This document shows positions 1 through 6,483 of a stretch of 6,483 nt of DNA, piece by piece. The position numbers and the translations under genes are program-made. How positions within the stretch are numbered: position 1 is the stretch's first letter; the number at the start of each line of letters is the position of its first letter. Source of the DNA: Acidobacteriota bacterium (GTDB lineage: Bacteria > Acidobacteriota > Vicinamibacteria > Vicinamibacterales > Vicinamibacteraceae); the NCBI GenBank assembly GCA_023418055.1, contig JAEZDP010000190.1, forward strand, positions 1 through 6,483, given 5' to 3'. The notes below the pieces were generated by a model that was not told the DNA's origin, did no database searches, and saw nothing but the letters and a program-made list of their open reading frames with translations.

Positions 1-46
1 CCCCCCCCCCCCCCCCCCGCCCCCCTCCCGGCCCCCCGGTTCCGGC
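1..46. repeat. C-rich edge with an 18-base homopolymer
   Basis: Bases 1-18 are all C, followed by G and another run of six C (20-25), then more C-rich sequence up to the stop codon of the glycosidase gene at 47. On the coding (minus) strand this is a long G-run just after the stop. No ORF, hairpin with a T-tract or other signal is visible. An 18-base homopolymer at the very edge may be real low-complexity DNA or a poly-G read artefact at a contig end; the sequence alone cannot decide. Confidence 0.85.
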
Positions 47-1477
47 TCACTCCTGCAAGGCCGTGGGGCGCGTCCCCGGTGCCGGATAACCCGCAGCCGC
101 CGCGTCGAGCACCAGCACCCAGTCGAGCATCTCTCCGGCGTCGGGCGGGGTGAAGGTCCGCTCCCCGTCCCCCGCGAACGTGCCGATCAGGCGGGCGTCG
201 CCCGAGCGTGGGTCGTACCACCAGGCGATGACCTCCGCGTCGGCGATGACGTCCATCCGCACCCGGAATGCCCGGCCGACCGGAGCGTACACCATCGCGA
301 ACGTCCCCGCGCTGTCGCGTGTCGCCACGAAGCGGTACCTCCCCGCACCGGGCACGCTCGTCGGCACCTCGCTGGCGACGATGATGGAGTCGTCCGGCAC
401 GCGCGTGGCAACGGGGCGTGACTCCACGAGCCGGCGCCCGTGCTGCATCTGGCCGGCTCCGGGTTGGTCGATCGCCTCGAACCACGGCATGAGCGGTCCA
501 TTGACCGGCGTCCTGCCCGGTTGCCACATCTGCCAGACGGAGTGGTGCCCATAGGTGTGGCCGAACGCGCCGCTGAACAGGTTCCAGTAGAGCGGCGGCC
601 GGACGTCGGCCGCGATCGAGTGCCCGAGGTCCATGGCCTTGAACGAGACCGGATGGTCTTCGTAGAGAGGCTCGCCGTCGAGCACGGGCTTGACGGGGGT
701 GCGGTCGTAGTCGACGCGCGTCTGGTGATACCCCTCGCCGAATCCGGCGTGATGCCCGTTCTGGCGCATGTTGAAGTCGAGCCACGGCTCGTCGTGGAAG
801 TACTGGGCCGAGCCCTGTCCGCCCGTCGGATGGAAGGTGATGAGATGCCGCCCCCCGTCGCCCGCGCGGAGGCCGCGCGCCATCGCCCCCACGATCGCCC
901 GGTGCGCCTCGCTCTCGATGGGCCGGTCACCGCCGACGACCCAGATCACCGCCCGGTCGCGGTACCGGTGCCCGAGCCACCTGCCGAAGGCGGCGGCGTT
1001 GGCCTCGGTGAACACCTCGGGGCCGACCCCCCACTTCTGGTTCCACTTGTCGCCCCACGTCGGCAGCAGCGCAACGTACAAGCCGAGGGAGTTCGCGTCG
1101 GCGATGACGTGGTCGACGTGGTCCCAGTAGTCGTTGTCCGGGCCCTCTCGCACGTCGGGGCGTGTCGGGTCTCGGTCGATGAGCGGACGATGCCCGTAGG
1201 CGTTGGGATCGTCGAGGCCCGACAGTTCCGCGAGTGCGACGGCCTGGATGACGGTGAACCCCTTCGCGGCGCGATCTCGCAGGTACCGGGAGGCTTCTTC
1301 ACGAGTGAGGCGGTGGAACAGTTCCCAGGCGGTGTCCCCGAGCCAGAAGAACGGCGCCCCGTCGGTTCGCTCCAGCATCCGCCTGTCGTCGCTGACGCGC
1401 AGGGGCGGCAGTTGCGCCGATGCGGTCGACGCGGCACAAGCGAGGGCCAGCAGGCACGCGATGGCGGGTCGTCTCAT
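47..1477 (-). CDS. Secreted apiosidase-like glycoside hydrolase (GH140 / DUF4038 family)
   Basis: The 476-residue product has a Sec signal peptide (MRR, then a hydrophobic stretch, cleavage likely after STASA at residue 21), so it acts outside the cytoplasm. Residues about 27-345 match the DUF4038/apiosidase-like (beta/alpha)8 domain: FFWLGDTAWELFHRL (43-57), a YWDHVD segment (117-122), WVVGGDRP (179-186) and PVLDGEP (264-270). Asp184 and Glu269 sit where GH140 enzymes carry the acid/base and nucleophile. Residues about 362-458 resemble the C-terminal 'putative collagen-binding' domain often paired with DUF4038. GH140 releases apiose from rhamnogalacturonan-II pectin, but many DUF4038 proteins have unknown substrates, so apiose is only a suggestion. 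I chose the ATG at 1477 over the ATG at 1504 because AGGGAG lies 5 nt before it and it opens directly into the signal peptide. It is the last gene of the row and follows the symporter after a 140-nt repeat-bearing gap. Confidence 0.87.
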   Translation of the reverse strand: MRRPAIACLLALACAASTASAQLPPLRVSDDRRMLERTDGAPFFWLGDTAWELFHRLTREEASRYLRDRAAKGFTVIQAVALAELSGLDDPNAYGHRPLIDRDPTRPDVREGPDNDYWDHVDHVIADANSLGLYVALLPTWGDKWNQKWGVGPEVFTEANAAAFGRWLGHRYRDRAVIWVVGGDRPIESEAHRAIVGAMARGLRAGDGGRHLITFHPTGGQGSAQYFHDEPWLDFNMRQNGHHAGFGEGYHQTRVDYDRTPVKPVLDGEPLYEDHPVSFKAMDLGHSIAADVRPPLYWNLFSGAFGHTYGHHSVWQMWQPGRTPVNGPLMPWFEAIDQPGAGQMQHGRRLVESRPVATRVPDDSIIVASEVPTSVPGAGRYRFVATRDSAGTFAMVYAPVGRAFRVRMDVIADAEVIAWWYDPRSGDARLIGTFAGDGERTFTPPDAGEMLDWVLVLDAAAAGYPAPGTRPTALQE

Positions 1478-1617
1478 GGTGGCTCCCTGTTTCGAGGACA
1501 GCATGGATCAGGTCTGACCCCACGACCATCGTCCCGCAGGTCTGACCCCAGGAGCGACCCCAGGAGCGACGTCTGGCAGGTCTGACCCCAACGGTCGCCC
1601 AACGGTCGCCCGGCCGA
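1478..1617. repeat. Intergenic repeat cluster: three CAGGTCTGACCCCA copies plus small tandems
   Basis: The 140-nt gap holds three exact copies of CAGGTCTGACCCCA at 1509-1522, 1537-1550 and 1577-1590, all in the same orientation (reading TGGGGTCAGACCTG on the coding strand). Between the second and third are two shorter units, AGGAGCGACCCC (1550-1561) and AGGAGCGAC (1562-1570), that look like degraded copies. The third copy runs into a perfect 11-bp tandem, CCCAACGGTCG, at 1587-1597 and 1598-1608. The rest is the 5' leader of the glycosidase gene with its Shine-Dalgarno site. The cluster resembles REP-like intergenic elements. No terminator with a T-tract is visible after the symporter gene. 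Confidence 0.9.
1483..1488 (-). promoter_or_regulatory. Ribosome binding site of the glycosidase gene
   Basis: On the coding strand AGGGAG lies 5 nt upstream of the ATG at 1477. It is the strongest Shine-Dalgarno match in this gap and decides the start in favour of 1477 over the upstream in-frame ATG at 1504. Confidence 0.75.
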
Positions 1618-3099
1618 TTAGCGGCGCAGCGCCAGCAGCGAGCCGGCCGCCAGGGTCAACATCGTCCCCATCACGACGTGCCACGGCCACGCGATCGAGC
1701 CGATGACACGCAGGACCGAGGCCAGGCCGTCGAGTCCGATCCAGGTCGCGAGCGACGCATACGCACCAGCGAACACCACGGTGCTCATCGCAACGATGCC
1801 GAACGCGATGGCGGCGATCGCGTCGCGCTCCCGTGCGCGCGGGTTGAGCAACCCGAGCGAGAACCCGCCGAGCAGTCCGCCGTAGGTGAACGACTGGATC
1901 GCCAGTCCGAGTTCCACGACGGGCGTGTCGCGCGAGCGGAAGAGCAGCGCCCCGCCGATGAGAATCACACCCCACACCAGGGTGAAGACCCGTCCCATGC
2001 GCAGCAGGTCGTCCTCGGTGCGCGGCCGGAGCGCTGCGTAGAAGTCGTAGGTACTGGCCGAGGCCAGCGAGTTCAGCGATGACGACAGCGACGACATGGC
2101 GGCGGCGAAGATCGACGCGATGACGATGCCGGTGACCCCCGGCGGCAGCTGCTCGATGATGAACGTCACGAAGATCTCGTCGCTGCGTGGGAACGCGCGC
2201 GCCTCGTAGAACTGCCACAGCCCGAGCCCGATGACGAGAAACAGCGCAAACTGCGCCATCACCACGAACCCCGACCCGATGAGCGCCCACTGGCTGCGTC
2301 GCAGATCACGGCAGGTCAGCAAACGCTGCACGATCAACTGGTCGGTGCCGTGCGAGGCCATCGAGAGGAAGCAGCCGCCGAGGACGCCCGCCCACAGCGT
2401 GTAGGGCTCCGACAGGTCGAACGACAGGTCGACGATGCCGAGTTTGCCTGCATCGCCAGCCGCGGCCAGGACGCCTGTCAGCCCGCCGGGGATGGCTCCC
2501 ACGAGGACATAGAGCGCGCCGAGCGCGCCGCCGAGGTAGATCACCATCTGCAGCGCGTCCACCCAGACGACCGATCGGATGCCGCCGTAGTACGTGTAGG
2601 CCAGCGTGAAGATGCCGATGACGAGGATCGACGTCGGATAGTCCCACCCCGTGATGAGCGCGAGCGGGATGGCCGTGGCAAACAACCGGACGCCGTCGGC
2701 GAGGGCGCGGGTGAACATGAAGATGCCCGAGGCGAAGCGGCGCGTCGCACGCCCGAACCGCGTCTCGAGGAGGGCATACGCGGTGCCGATCTCGCCGCGG
2801 TAGTAGGCCGGCAGCAACACGATGGCGACCAGCGTGCGTCCGAGCAGGTAGCCGATGGTCAGTTGCAGGAAGCCGAGATTCGTCGCATAGGCGACGCCGG
2901 GAATGCTGAGAAAGGTGAGGGTGCTCGTTTCGGTGGCGACCACCGAGAACAGCACGGCGCCCCAGGGCAGGTCGCGTCCGCCGAGAAAGTAGTCGCGCGC
3001 GCCGGTCTGGCCGCGCCCCAGCCACATCCCCCAGCCGGTGACGGCCACCACGTAGACGATGAGGACGATGACGTCGAGTAGGGTGAAATGCCCGCTCAC
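1618..3099 (-). CDS. Sodium:solute symporter (SSS/SLC5 family)
   Basis: This is a 493-residue inner-membrane protein with about 13 predicted hydrophobic segments, the usual size for the family. Visible hallmarks are DYFLGGRDLPW (36-46) before TM2, ATETSTLTFLSIPG (55-68), the YGGIRSVVWVDALQ segment (171-184), HGTDQLIVQRLL (250-261) and a Ser-rich TM8, AAAMSSLSSSLNSLAS (332-347), where the family's Na2 site serines lie. It should couple Na+ entry to uptake of a small solute; sugars, sugar acids, amino acids or monocarboxylates are all possible and the residues do not settle which. The start is GTG at 3099, supported by CAGGGA 8 nt upstream and by a GTGA overlap with the stop of a possible 18-codon ORF. 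It lies between the exported oxidoreductase and the secreted glycosidase, which favours a carbohydrate-derived substrate. The gene looks intact. Confidence 0.94.
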   Translation of the reverse strand: MSGHFTLLDVIVLIVYVVAVTGWGMWLGRGQTGARDYFLGGRDLPWGAVLFSVVATETSTLTFLSIPGVAYATNLGFLQLTIGYLLGRTLVAIVLLPAYYRGEIGTAYALLETRFGRATRRFASGIFMFTRALADGVRLFATAIPLALITGWDYPTSILVIGIFTLAYTYYGGIRSVVWVDALQMVIYLGGALGALYVLVGAIPGGLTGVLAAAGDAGKLGIVDLSFDLSEPYTLWAGVLGGCFLSMASHGTDQLIVQRLLTCRDLRRSQWALIGSGFVVMAQFALFLVIGLGLWQFYEARAFPRSDEIFVTFIIEQLPPGVTGIVIASIFAAAMSSLSSSLNSLASASTYDFYAALRPRTEDDLLRMGRVFTLVWGVILIGGALLFRSRDTPVVELGLAIQSFTYGGLLGGFSLGLLNPRARERDAIAAIAFGIVAMSTVVFAGAYASLATWIGLDGLASVLRVIGSIAWPWHVVMGTMLTLAAGSLLALRR

Positions 3100-3152
3100 G
3101 CGTCGCGTCCCTGCCGTCGATGTCCGCGCACTGCCCCGCCGTTGATGCCCAT
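3096..3152 (-). CDS. Possible 18-codon leader ORF coupled to the symporter
   Basis: An ATG at 3152 is preceded by GGAG with 5-nt spacing, an excellent ribosome binding site. It opens an 18-residue frame (MGINGGAVRGHRRQGRDA) whose TGA at 3098-3096 overlaps the symporter's GTG start at 3099-3097 as GTGA, the classic translational-coupling arrangement. The peptide is Gly/Arg-rich, has no hydrophobic stretch and resembles nothing I recognise; it may matter only as a ribosome-loading leader. In GC-rich DNA an 18-codon frame can occur by chance, so the support is the pairing of a good RBS with an exact stop/start overlap and not the peptide itself. The symporter GTG also has its own RBS inside this ORF. 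Confidence 0.4.
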   Translation of the reverse strand: MGINGGAVRGHRRQGRDA

Positions 3153-3169
3153 GTCGTCTCCGGGTGAGT

Positions 3170-3196
3170 GGCCGCGGGGTGCAGCGCCCCGCGGCC
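3170..3196. repeat. Perfect GC hairpin after the oxidoreductase gene
   Basis: GGCCGCGGGG (3170-3179) and CCCCGCGGCC (3187-3196) are perfect inverted arms of 10 bp around a 7-base loop. The hairpin lies 14 nt beyond the oxidoreductase stop codon and 17 nt before the mini-ORF start on the coding strand. Neither strand has a T-tract after it, so it is not a textbook intrinsic terminator. A 3'-end stabiliser or a partial attenuator between the two genes is possible. The perfect stem is seen directly; the role is inference. Confidence 0.7.
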
Positions 3197-3210
3197 GTCG
3201 TGGTAGGTGC

Positions 3211-4563
<1,353 letters not shown>

Positions 4564-4569
4564 TATGTG

Positions 4570-4620
4570 GGGGTCAGGTCTCGAGATCGAGCATCTTGCG
4601 TGGTTTCGAGACCTGACCCC
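4570..4620. repeat. 51-bp inverted-repeat element with perfect 15-bp arms
   Basis: GGGGTCAGGTCTCGA (4570-4584) is the exact reverse complement of TCGAGACCTGACCCC (4606-4620), separated by 21 bases. It fills most of the 71-nt gap between the ABC gene and the oxidoreductase, and its arm ends 6 nt before the oxidoreductase ATG. The arm word GACCTGACCCC is a near variant of the GGTCTGACCCC word repeated at 1509-1590 and 4636. No T-tract follows on the coding strand. It looks like a REP/MITE-type palindromic unit, or joined ends of an element without its transposase; it could also fold in mRNA and hinder initiation of the downstream gene. Confidence 0.85.
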
Positions 4621-4634
4621 GCTGTCGACGCCAT

Positions 4635-4648
4635 TCAGGTCTGACCCC
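4635..4648. repeat. Repeat copy TCAGGTCTGACCCC at the ABC gene's 3' end
   Basis: This copy shares 14 bp with the one at 1508-1521, 3.1 kb away in the same orientation. It overlaps the last codons of the ABC fusion gene: the TGA stop (4637-4635) and most of the preceding Gly-Gln-Thr codons are repeat sequence. An insertion of the repeat therefore probably set the present C-terminus of that protein. Confidence 0.85.
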
Positions 4649-6431
4649 GCGAGCGGAGCGCGGCCGGTGTGAGGGCGTGCTGCAGCGCGCCCAGCAGCAC
4701 GTCGACGACCAGCGCCAGGAGCGCCGCCGGCAACGCACCCGAGAGGATCATTCGCGTGTCGGCGAGAGCGAGCCCGGCCACGATGGGGTCGCCGAGGCCT
4801 CCGGCTCCGACGAGCGCTGCCAGCGTCGCCGTCCCCACGGTGAGCACGGCGGCCGTCCGCACGCCGGCCATGATGACCGGCGCCGCCAGCGGCAGACGGA
4901 CATGCCACAGCACTTGCCGGGGCGTCATGCCCAGCGCCGTCGCCGCCGCGACAGCCGCGGGATCCGCCCCCCGCACGCCCGTGTACGTGTTGCGGAGGAT
5001 CGGGTACAGCGCGTACAGGAACAGCGCCACGACCGCCGGCACCATCCCGATGCCGAGCAGCGGAATCATGAACGCGAGCAGGGCGAGGCCCGGAATCGTC
5101 TGCAGCACGCCGACCGCGCGGATCACACCCTCCGCCCGGCGGGTACGCTCGAGCAACAGGCCGAGTGGCAGGGCCACCAGCACGGCAAGCGTCAGCGAGA
5201 GCCCGGCCAGCACGACATGCCGACCCGTCAGGCGTGCCAGCGTGTGACGCTGCGAGGCGAAGTACGCGGGGAGCGACGGCGCAGGCGGAACCGCTCCCCC
5301 GCTGGCGCTGGGTCCGGCGCTGCCGCCGGGGCTGACGTCGGTGGCAGGACCACTGGCTGACGTGCGGCTCCCGGCCCCGGTCCCGAACGTCGACGAGGGC
5401 GTCCCGGCGACGAGCCCCAGCGCTCGCAGCGCGTCGCGCGCCACGTCCGCCACGGCTGCCCCCTGCACCTCGACCTGCTCATTGGCCGCACGCATGAACC
5501 CGACGTCGAGCCGGCCACTGAGTTCGGTGAGCGCGGCCACCACCGCTGGACGCTCGCGAGCGACCACGCCGCGCACGACGGCTGCGGCGTCGTAGGGCGG
5601 AAACGCCTGGCGGTCGTCCTCGAGCACCGTGAGGAGGTGGCGCGCCAACAGGCCGTCGGTGGAATAGGCGTCGATGATGTCCACGGCACCCGCGGCCAGC
5701 GCCTGGTACTTCACGGCGGGGGCGAGCGCCTGCACCTCGCGCGGCTCCAGACCGTACCGCGCACGCAGGAGCGGCAACCCGTCGGGCAGGCCGATGAAGT
5801 CGGCCGTGAAGCCGGCACGTAAGGTATGGCTGACGCGTGCCGCGTCGCTCAGCGTCCGCAGGCCAAGGCGTTCGGCCATCTCGGTCCGGACGGAAATGGC
5901 ATACGTGTTCTCGAAGCCGAGCGGCGGCAGCCACCGCAGGTCGAACTGCTCGCTGAAGGCTCGCGAGACGATGTCGAACACCTGCGCGGGGTCTTCCCAG
6001 GTGGTGCGGGCCAGGATGACGCGGAAGCCGCTACCCGTGTATTCGGGATAGACGTCGAGGTCCCCACGCACGAGCGCTGGAAAGAGGATGGACGTGCCGC
6101 CCAGGCCCGGACGCCTGGTGACGGCGATGCCACGTGCCTCGAGCAGTTGGGCAAAGAGCTCCGCCAGGAGATAGCTCTCGCCAAAGGGTTTCGACCCGAC
6201 GACGATCGGGCGGGCCACGGCGTCAGGCGAGCGGGTGGCAGCGTCTGGGGGGAGGGTGGCAGCGTCTGGGGGGGGCGTGCCCGTCGCAGTAAGAGGAATG
6301 GCCGCCGGAGCCTGAGCCACGGGTTGGGCCGCGACGTCCGGGAGCCCCCCGAGCGGCAGAGTCAGGCCCGGCGCCAGGGCCAGGCCCAGGGCCAGCGACA
6401 GGCTCAGAGCCAGGGTCAGGCGGAGGGTCAA
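4635..6431 (-). CDS. ABC importer fusion: substrate-binding domain then permease (quaternary-amine/osmoprotectant type)
   Basis: The protein has 598 residues if the TTG at 6431 is the start. Residues 1-30 are an unusual Leu-alternating hydrophobic leader, 52-73 a Pro-rich linker with repeated PDAA units, and 75-340 an OpuAC/ProX-like binding domain (VGSKPFGESYLLAELFAQ 78-95, DVYPEYTGSG 126-135, GFENTYAIS 172-180, DAYSTDG 254-260). Residues 341-388 form a Gly/Ser/Pro linker, and about 390-595 a BPD_transp_1 permease with several membrane segments and an EAA-type loop (ALGMTPRQVLWHVRLPLAAP, 499-518) that would contact the ATPase. It likely imports glycine betaine, choline or a similar compound. 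The familiar fusions (OpuABC, EgtU) have the permease first, so this order is inverted. TTG 6431 lacks a clear Shine-Dalgarno site but overlaps an upstream TGA as TTGA. Because the frame is open to the window edge, the true start may lie outside. The ATPase is not in the window. Confidence 0.9.
   Translation of the reverse strand: MTLRLTLALSLSLALGLALAPGLTLPLGGLPDVAAQPVAQAPAAIPLTATGTPPPDAATLPPDAATRSPDAVARPIVVGSKPFGESYLLAELFAQLLEARGIAVTRRPGLGGTSILFPALVRGDLDVYPEYTGSGFRVILARTTWEDPAQVFDIVSRAFSEQFDLRWLPPLGFENTYAISVRTEMAERLGLRTLSDAARVSHTLRAGFTADFIGLPDGLPLLRARYGLEPREVQALAPAVKYQALAAGAVDIIDAYSTDGLLARHLLTVLEDDRQAFPPYDAAAVVRGVVARERPAVVAALTELSGRLDVGFMRAANEQVEVQGAAVADVARDALRALGLVAGTPSSTFGTGAGSRTSASGPATDVSPGGSAGPSASGGAVPPAPSLPAYFASQRHTLARLTGRHVVLAGLSLTLAVLVALPLGLLLERTRRAEGVIRAVGVLQTIPGLALLAFMIPLLGIGMVPAVVALFLYALYPILRNTYTGVRGADPAAVAAATALGMTPRQVLWHVRLPLAAPVIMAGVRTAAVLTVGTATLAALVGAGGLGDPIVAGLALADTRMILSGALPAALLALVVDVLLGALQHALTPAALRSRGQT
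5286..5411 (-). other. Low-complexity interdomain linker of the ABC fusion
   Basis: This stretch encodes roughly residues 341-382, rich in Gly, Ser, Thr, Pro and Ala (for example GTGAGSRTSASG and GGSAGPSASGG). It sits between the binding domain and the first permease helix. It has the look of a flexible tether that keeps the periplasmic binding domain attached to the membrane part. Confidence 0.7.
6233..6274. repeat. 21-bp tandem duplication in the N-terminal linker
   Basis: Two adjacent copies starting GGGTGGCAGCGTCTGGGG (6233-6253 and 6254-6274) differ at one of 21 positions. On the coding strand they give consecutive heptads PPDAATL and PPDAATR, followed by a related SPDAVAR. The duplication keeps the frame, so it lengthens the Pro/Ala linker between the leader and the binding domain without breaking the gene. 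Confidence 0.85.
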
Positions 6432-6432
6432 G
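6361..6432. repeat. Degenerate hexanucleotide array in the leader of the ABC gene
   Basis: Twelve consecutive hexamers of the form nnCAGG or close to it (GTCAGG, GCCAGG, CCCAGG, CTCAGA and so on) fill this interval. On the coding strand each hexamer gives a Leu-x dipeptide, producing a leader in which nearly every second residue is Leu (LTLALSLSLALGLALAPG). This explains the hydrophobic signal region and suggests growth by slippage. Confidence 0.75.
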
Positions 6433-6481
6433 GCGGCTGTGACCGCTCTGACGCCCAGCCAACTGGGCCCGTCTGTACCCC
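6428..6481 (-). CDS. Possible 3' end of an upstream gene, stop overlapping the ABC start
   Basis: One minus-strand frame enters from the window edge, gives 17 codons (GVQTGPVGWASERSQPP) and stops at TGA 6430-6428, overlapping the TTG start of the ABC fusion as TTGA. Importers of this type usually have an ATPase gene next to them, so the C-terminus of an OpuA/ProV-like ATPase is the natural candidate, but 17 residues are too few to identify. The other two minus-strand frames are also open here, which keeps confidence low. Confidence 0.3.
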   Translation of the reverse strand, partial: GVQTGPVGWASERSQPP

Positions 6482-6483
6482 TG

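Noticed and set aside
36..45. Palindrome CCGGTTCCGG after the glycosidase stop as a terminator
   Set aside because: Only a 10-bp palindrome with no room for a loop and no T-tract on either strand.
440..1585. Long plus-strand ORF (381 codons) opposite the glycosidase gene
   Set aside because: It is the antisense shadow of a well-supported gene with recognisable family motifs; its translation is low-complexity Val/Arg/Glu-rich with no domain, as expected from high-GC third positions.
1509..1590. CRISPR-like array of three 14-bp repeats
   Set aside because: The units are too short, spacing is uneven (28 and 40 nt between starts), and there are no cas genes; the same word also occurs alone at 4636.
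1508..2290. Minus-strand ORF (260 codons) ending in the repeat cluster
   Set aside because: It lies within the symporter gene in another frame; its Arg/Ala-rich translation has no membrane segments or motifs, and its stop merely falls in a repeat copy.
4570..4620. Intrinsic terminator for the ABC gene
   Set aside because: The stem is strong, but no T-tract follows on the coding strand, and the arms belong to a repeat family, so an element-like palindrome is a better description.
4564..4908. Possible longer N-terminus of the oxidoreductase, since its frame stays open to 4908
   Set aside because: The extension would overlap the ABC gene, cross the inverted repeat and put a long Arg-rich stretch before the Tat leader; the start at 4563 or 4554 fits an exported protein.

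Overview
The window reads as a GC-rich chromosomal segment in which every supportable gene lies on the minus strand, so transcription runs from high to low coordinates. The mix of genes (a Tat-exported Gfo/Idh/MocA oxidoreductase, an SSS-family symporter, a GH140/DUF4038-type glycosidase and a fused osmoprotectant-type ABC protein), the high GC and the recurring intergenic word GGTCTGACCCC suggest an environmental, polysaccharide-degrading bacterium. Acidobacteriota (for example Vicinamibacteria) is my best guess, but this is inference from gene style and not a database match.

Layout in transcription order. (1) 6481-6428: possible 3' end of an upstream gene whose TGA overlaps the next start. 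(2) 6431-4635: a fused ABC importer protein, substrate-binding domain first and permease domain last, of the glycine betaine/choline/quaternary-amine type; its start is uncertain because the frame stays open to the window edge. (3) 4634-4564: a short gap with a perfect 15-bp inverted repeat, next to a repeat copy that supplies the ABC gene's stop codon. (4) 4563-3211: a Gfo/Idh/MocA oxidoreductase with a twin-arginine leader. (5) 3210-3100: a gap with a strong GC hairpin and a possible 18-codon leader ORF coupled to the next start. (6) 3099-1618: a sodium:solute symporter. (7) 1617-1478: a gap with three copies of CAGGTCTGACCCCA plus smaller tandem repeats. (8) 1477-47: a secreted apiosidase-like glycoside hydrolase. 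(9) 46-1: a C-rich edge beginning with 18 consecutive C.

Genes 4, 6 and 8 make a plausible carbohydrate module: an exported hydrolase releases a sugar, an exported oxidoreductase may act on it or on a related glycoside, and a Na+-coupled transporter imports the product. The order and shared strand support this, but the repeat-filled gaps mean they need not be one transcript. The ABC gene looks functionally separate (compatible-solute or quaternary-amine uptake). The symporter and oxidoreductase genes are bracketed by the repeat family, which may be a REP/MITE-like element. I see no tRNA, rRNA, CRISPR array or transposase. I found no clear new system. The most unusual points are the inverted domain order of the ABC fusion, the repeat family and its placement, and the mini-ORF in front of the symporter.
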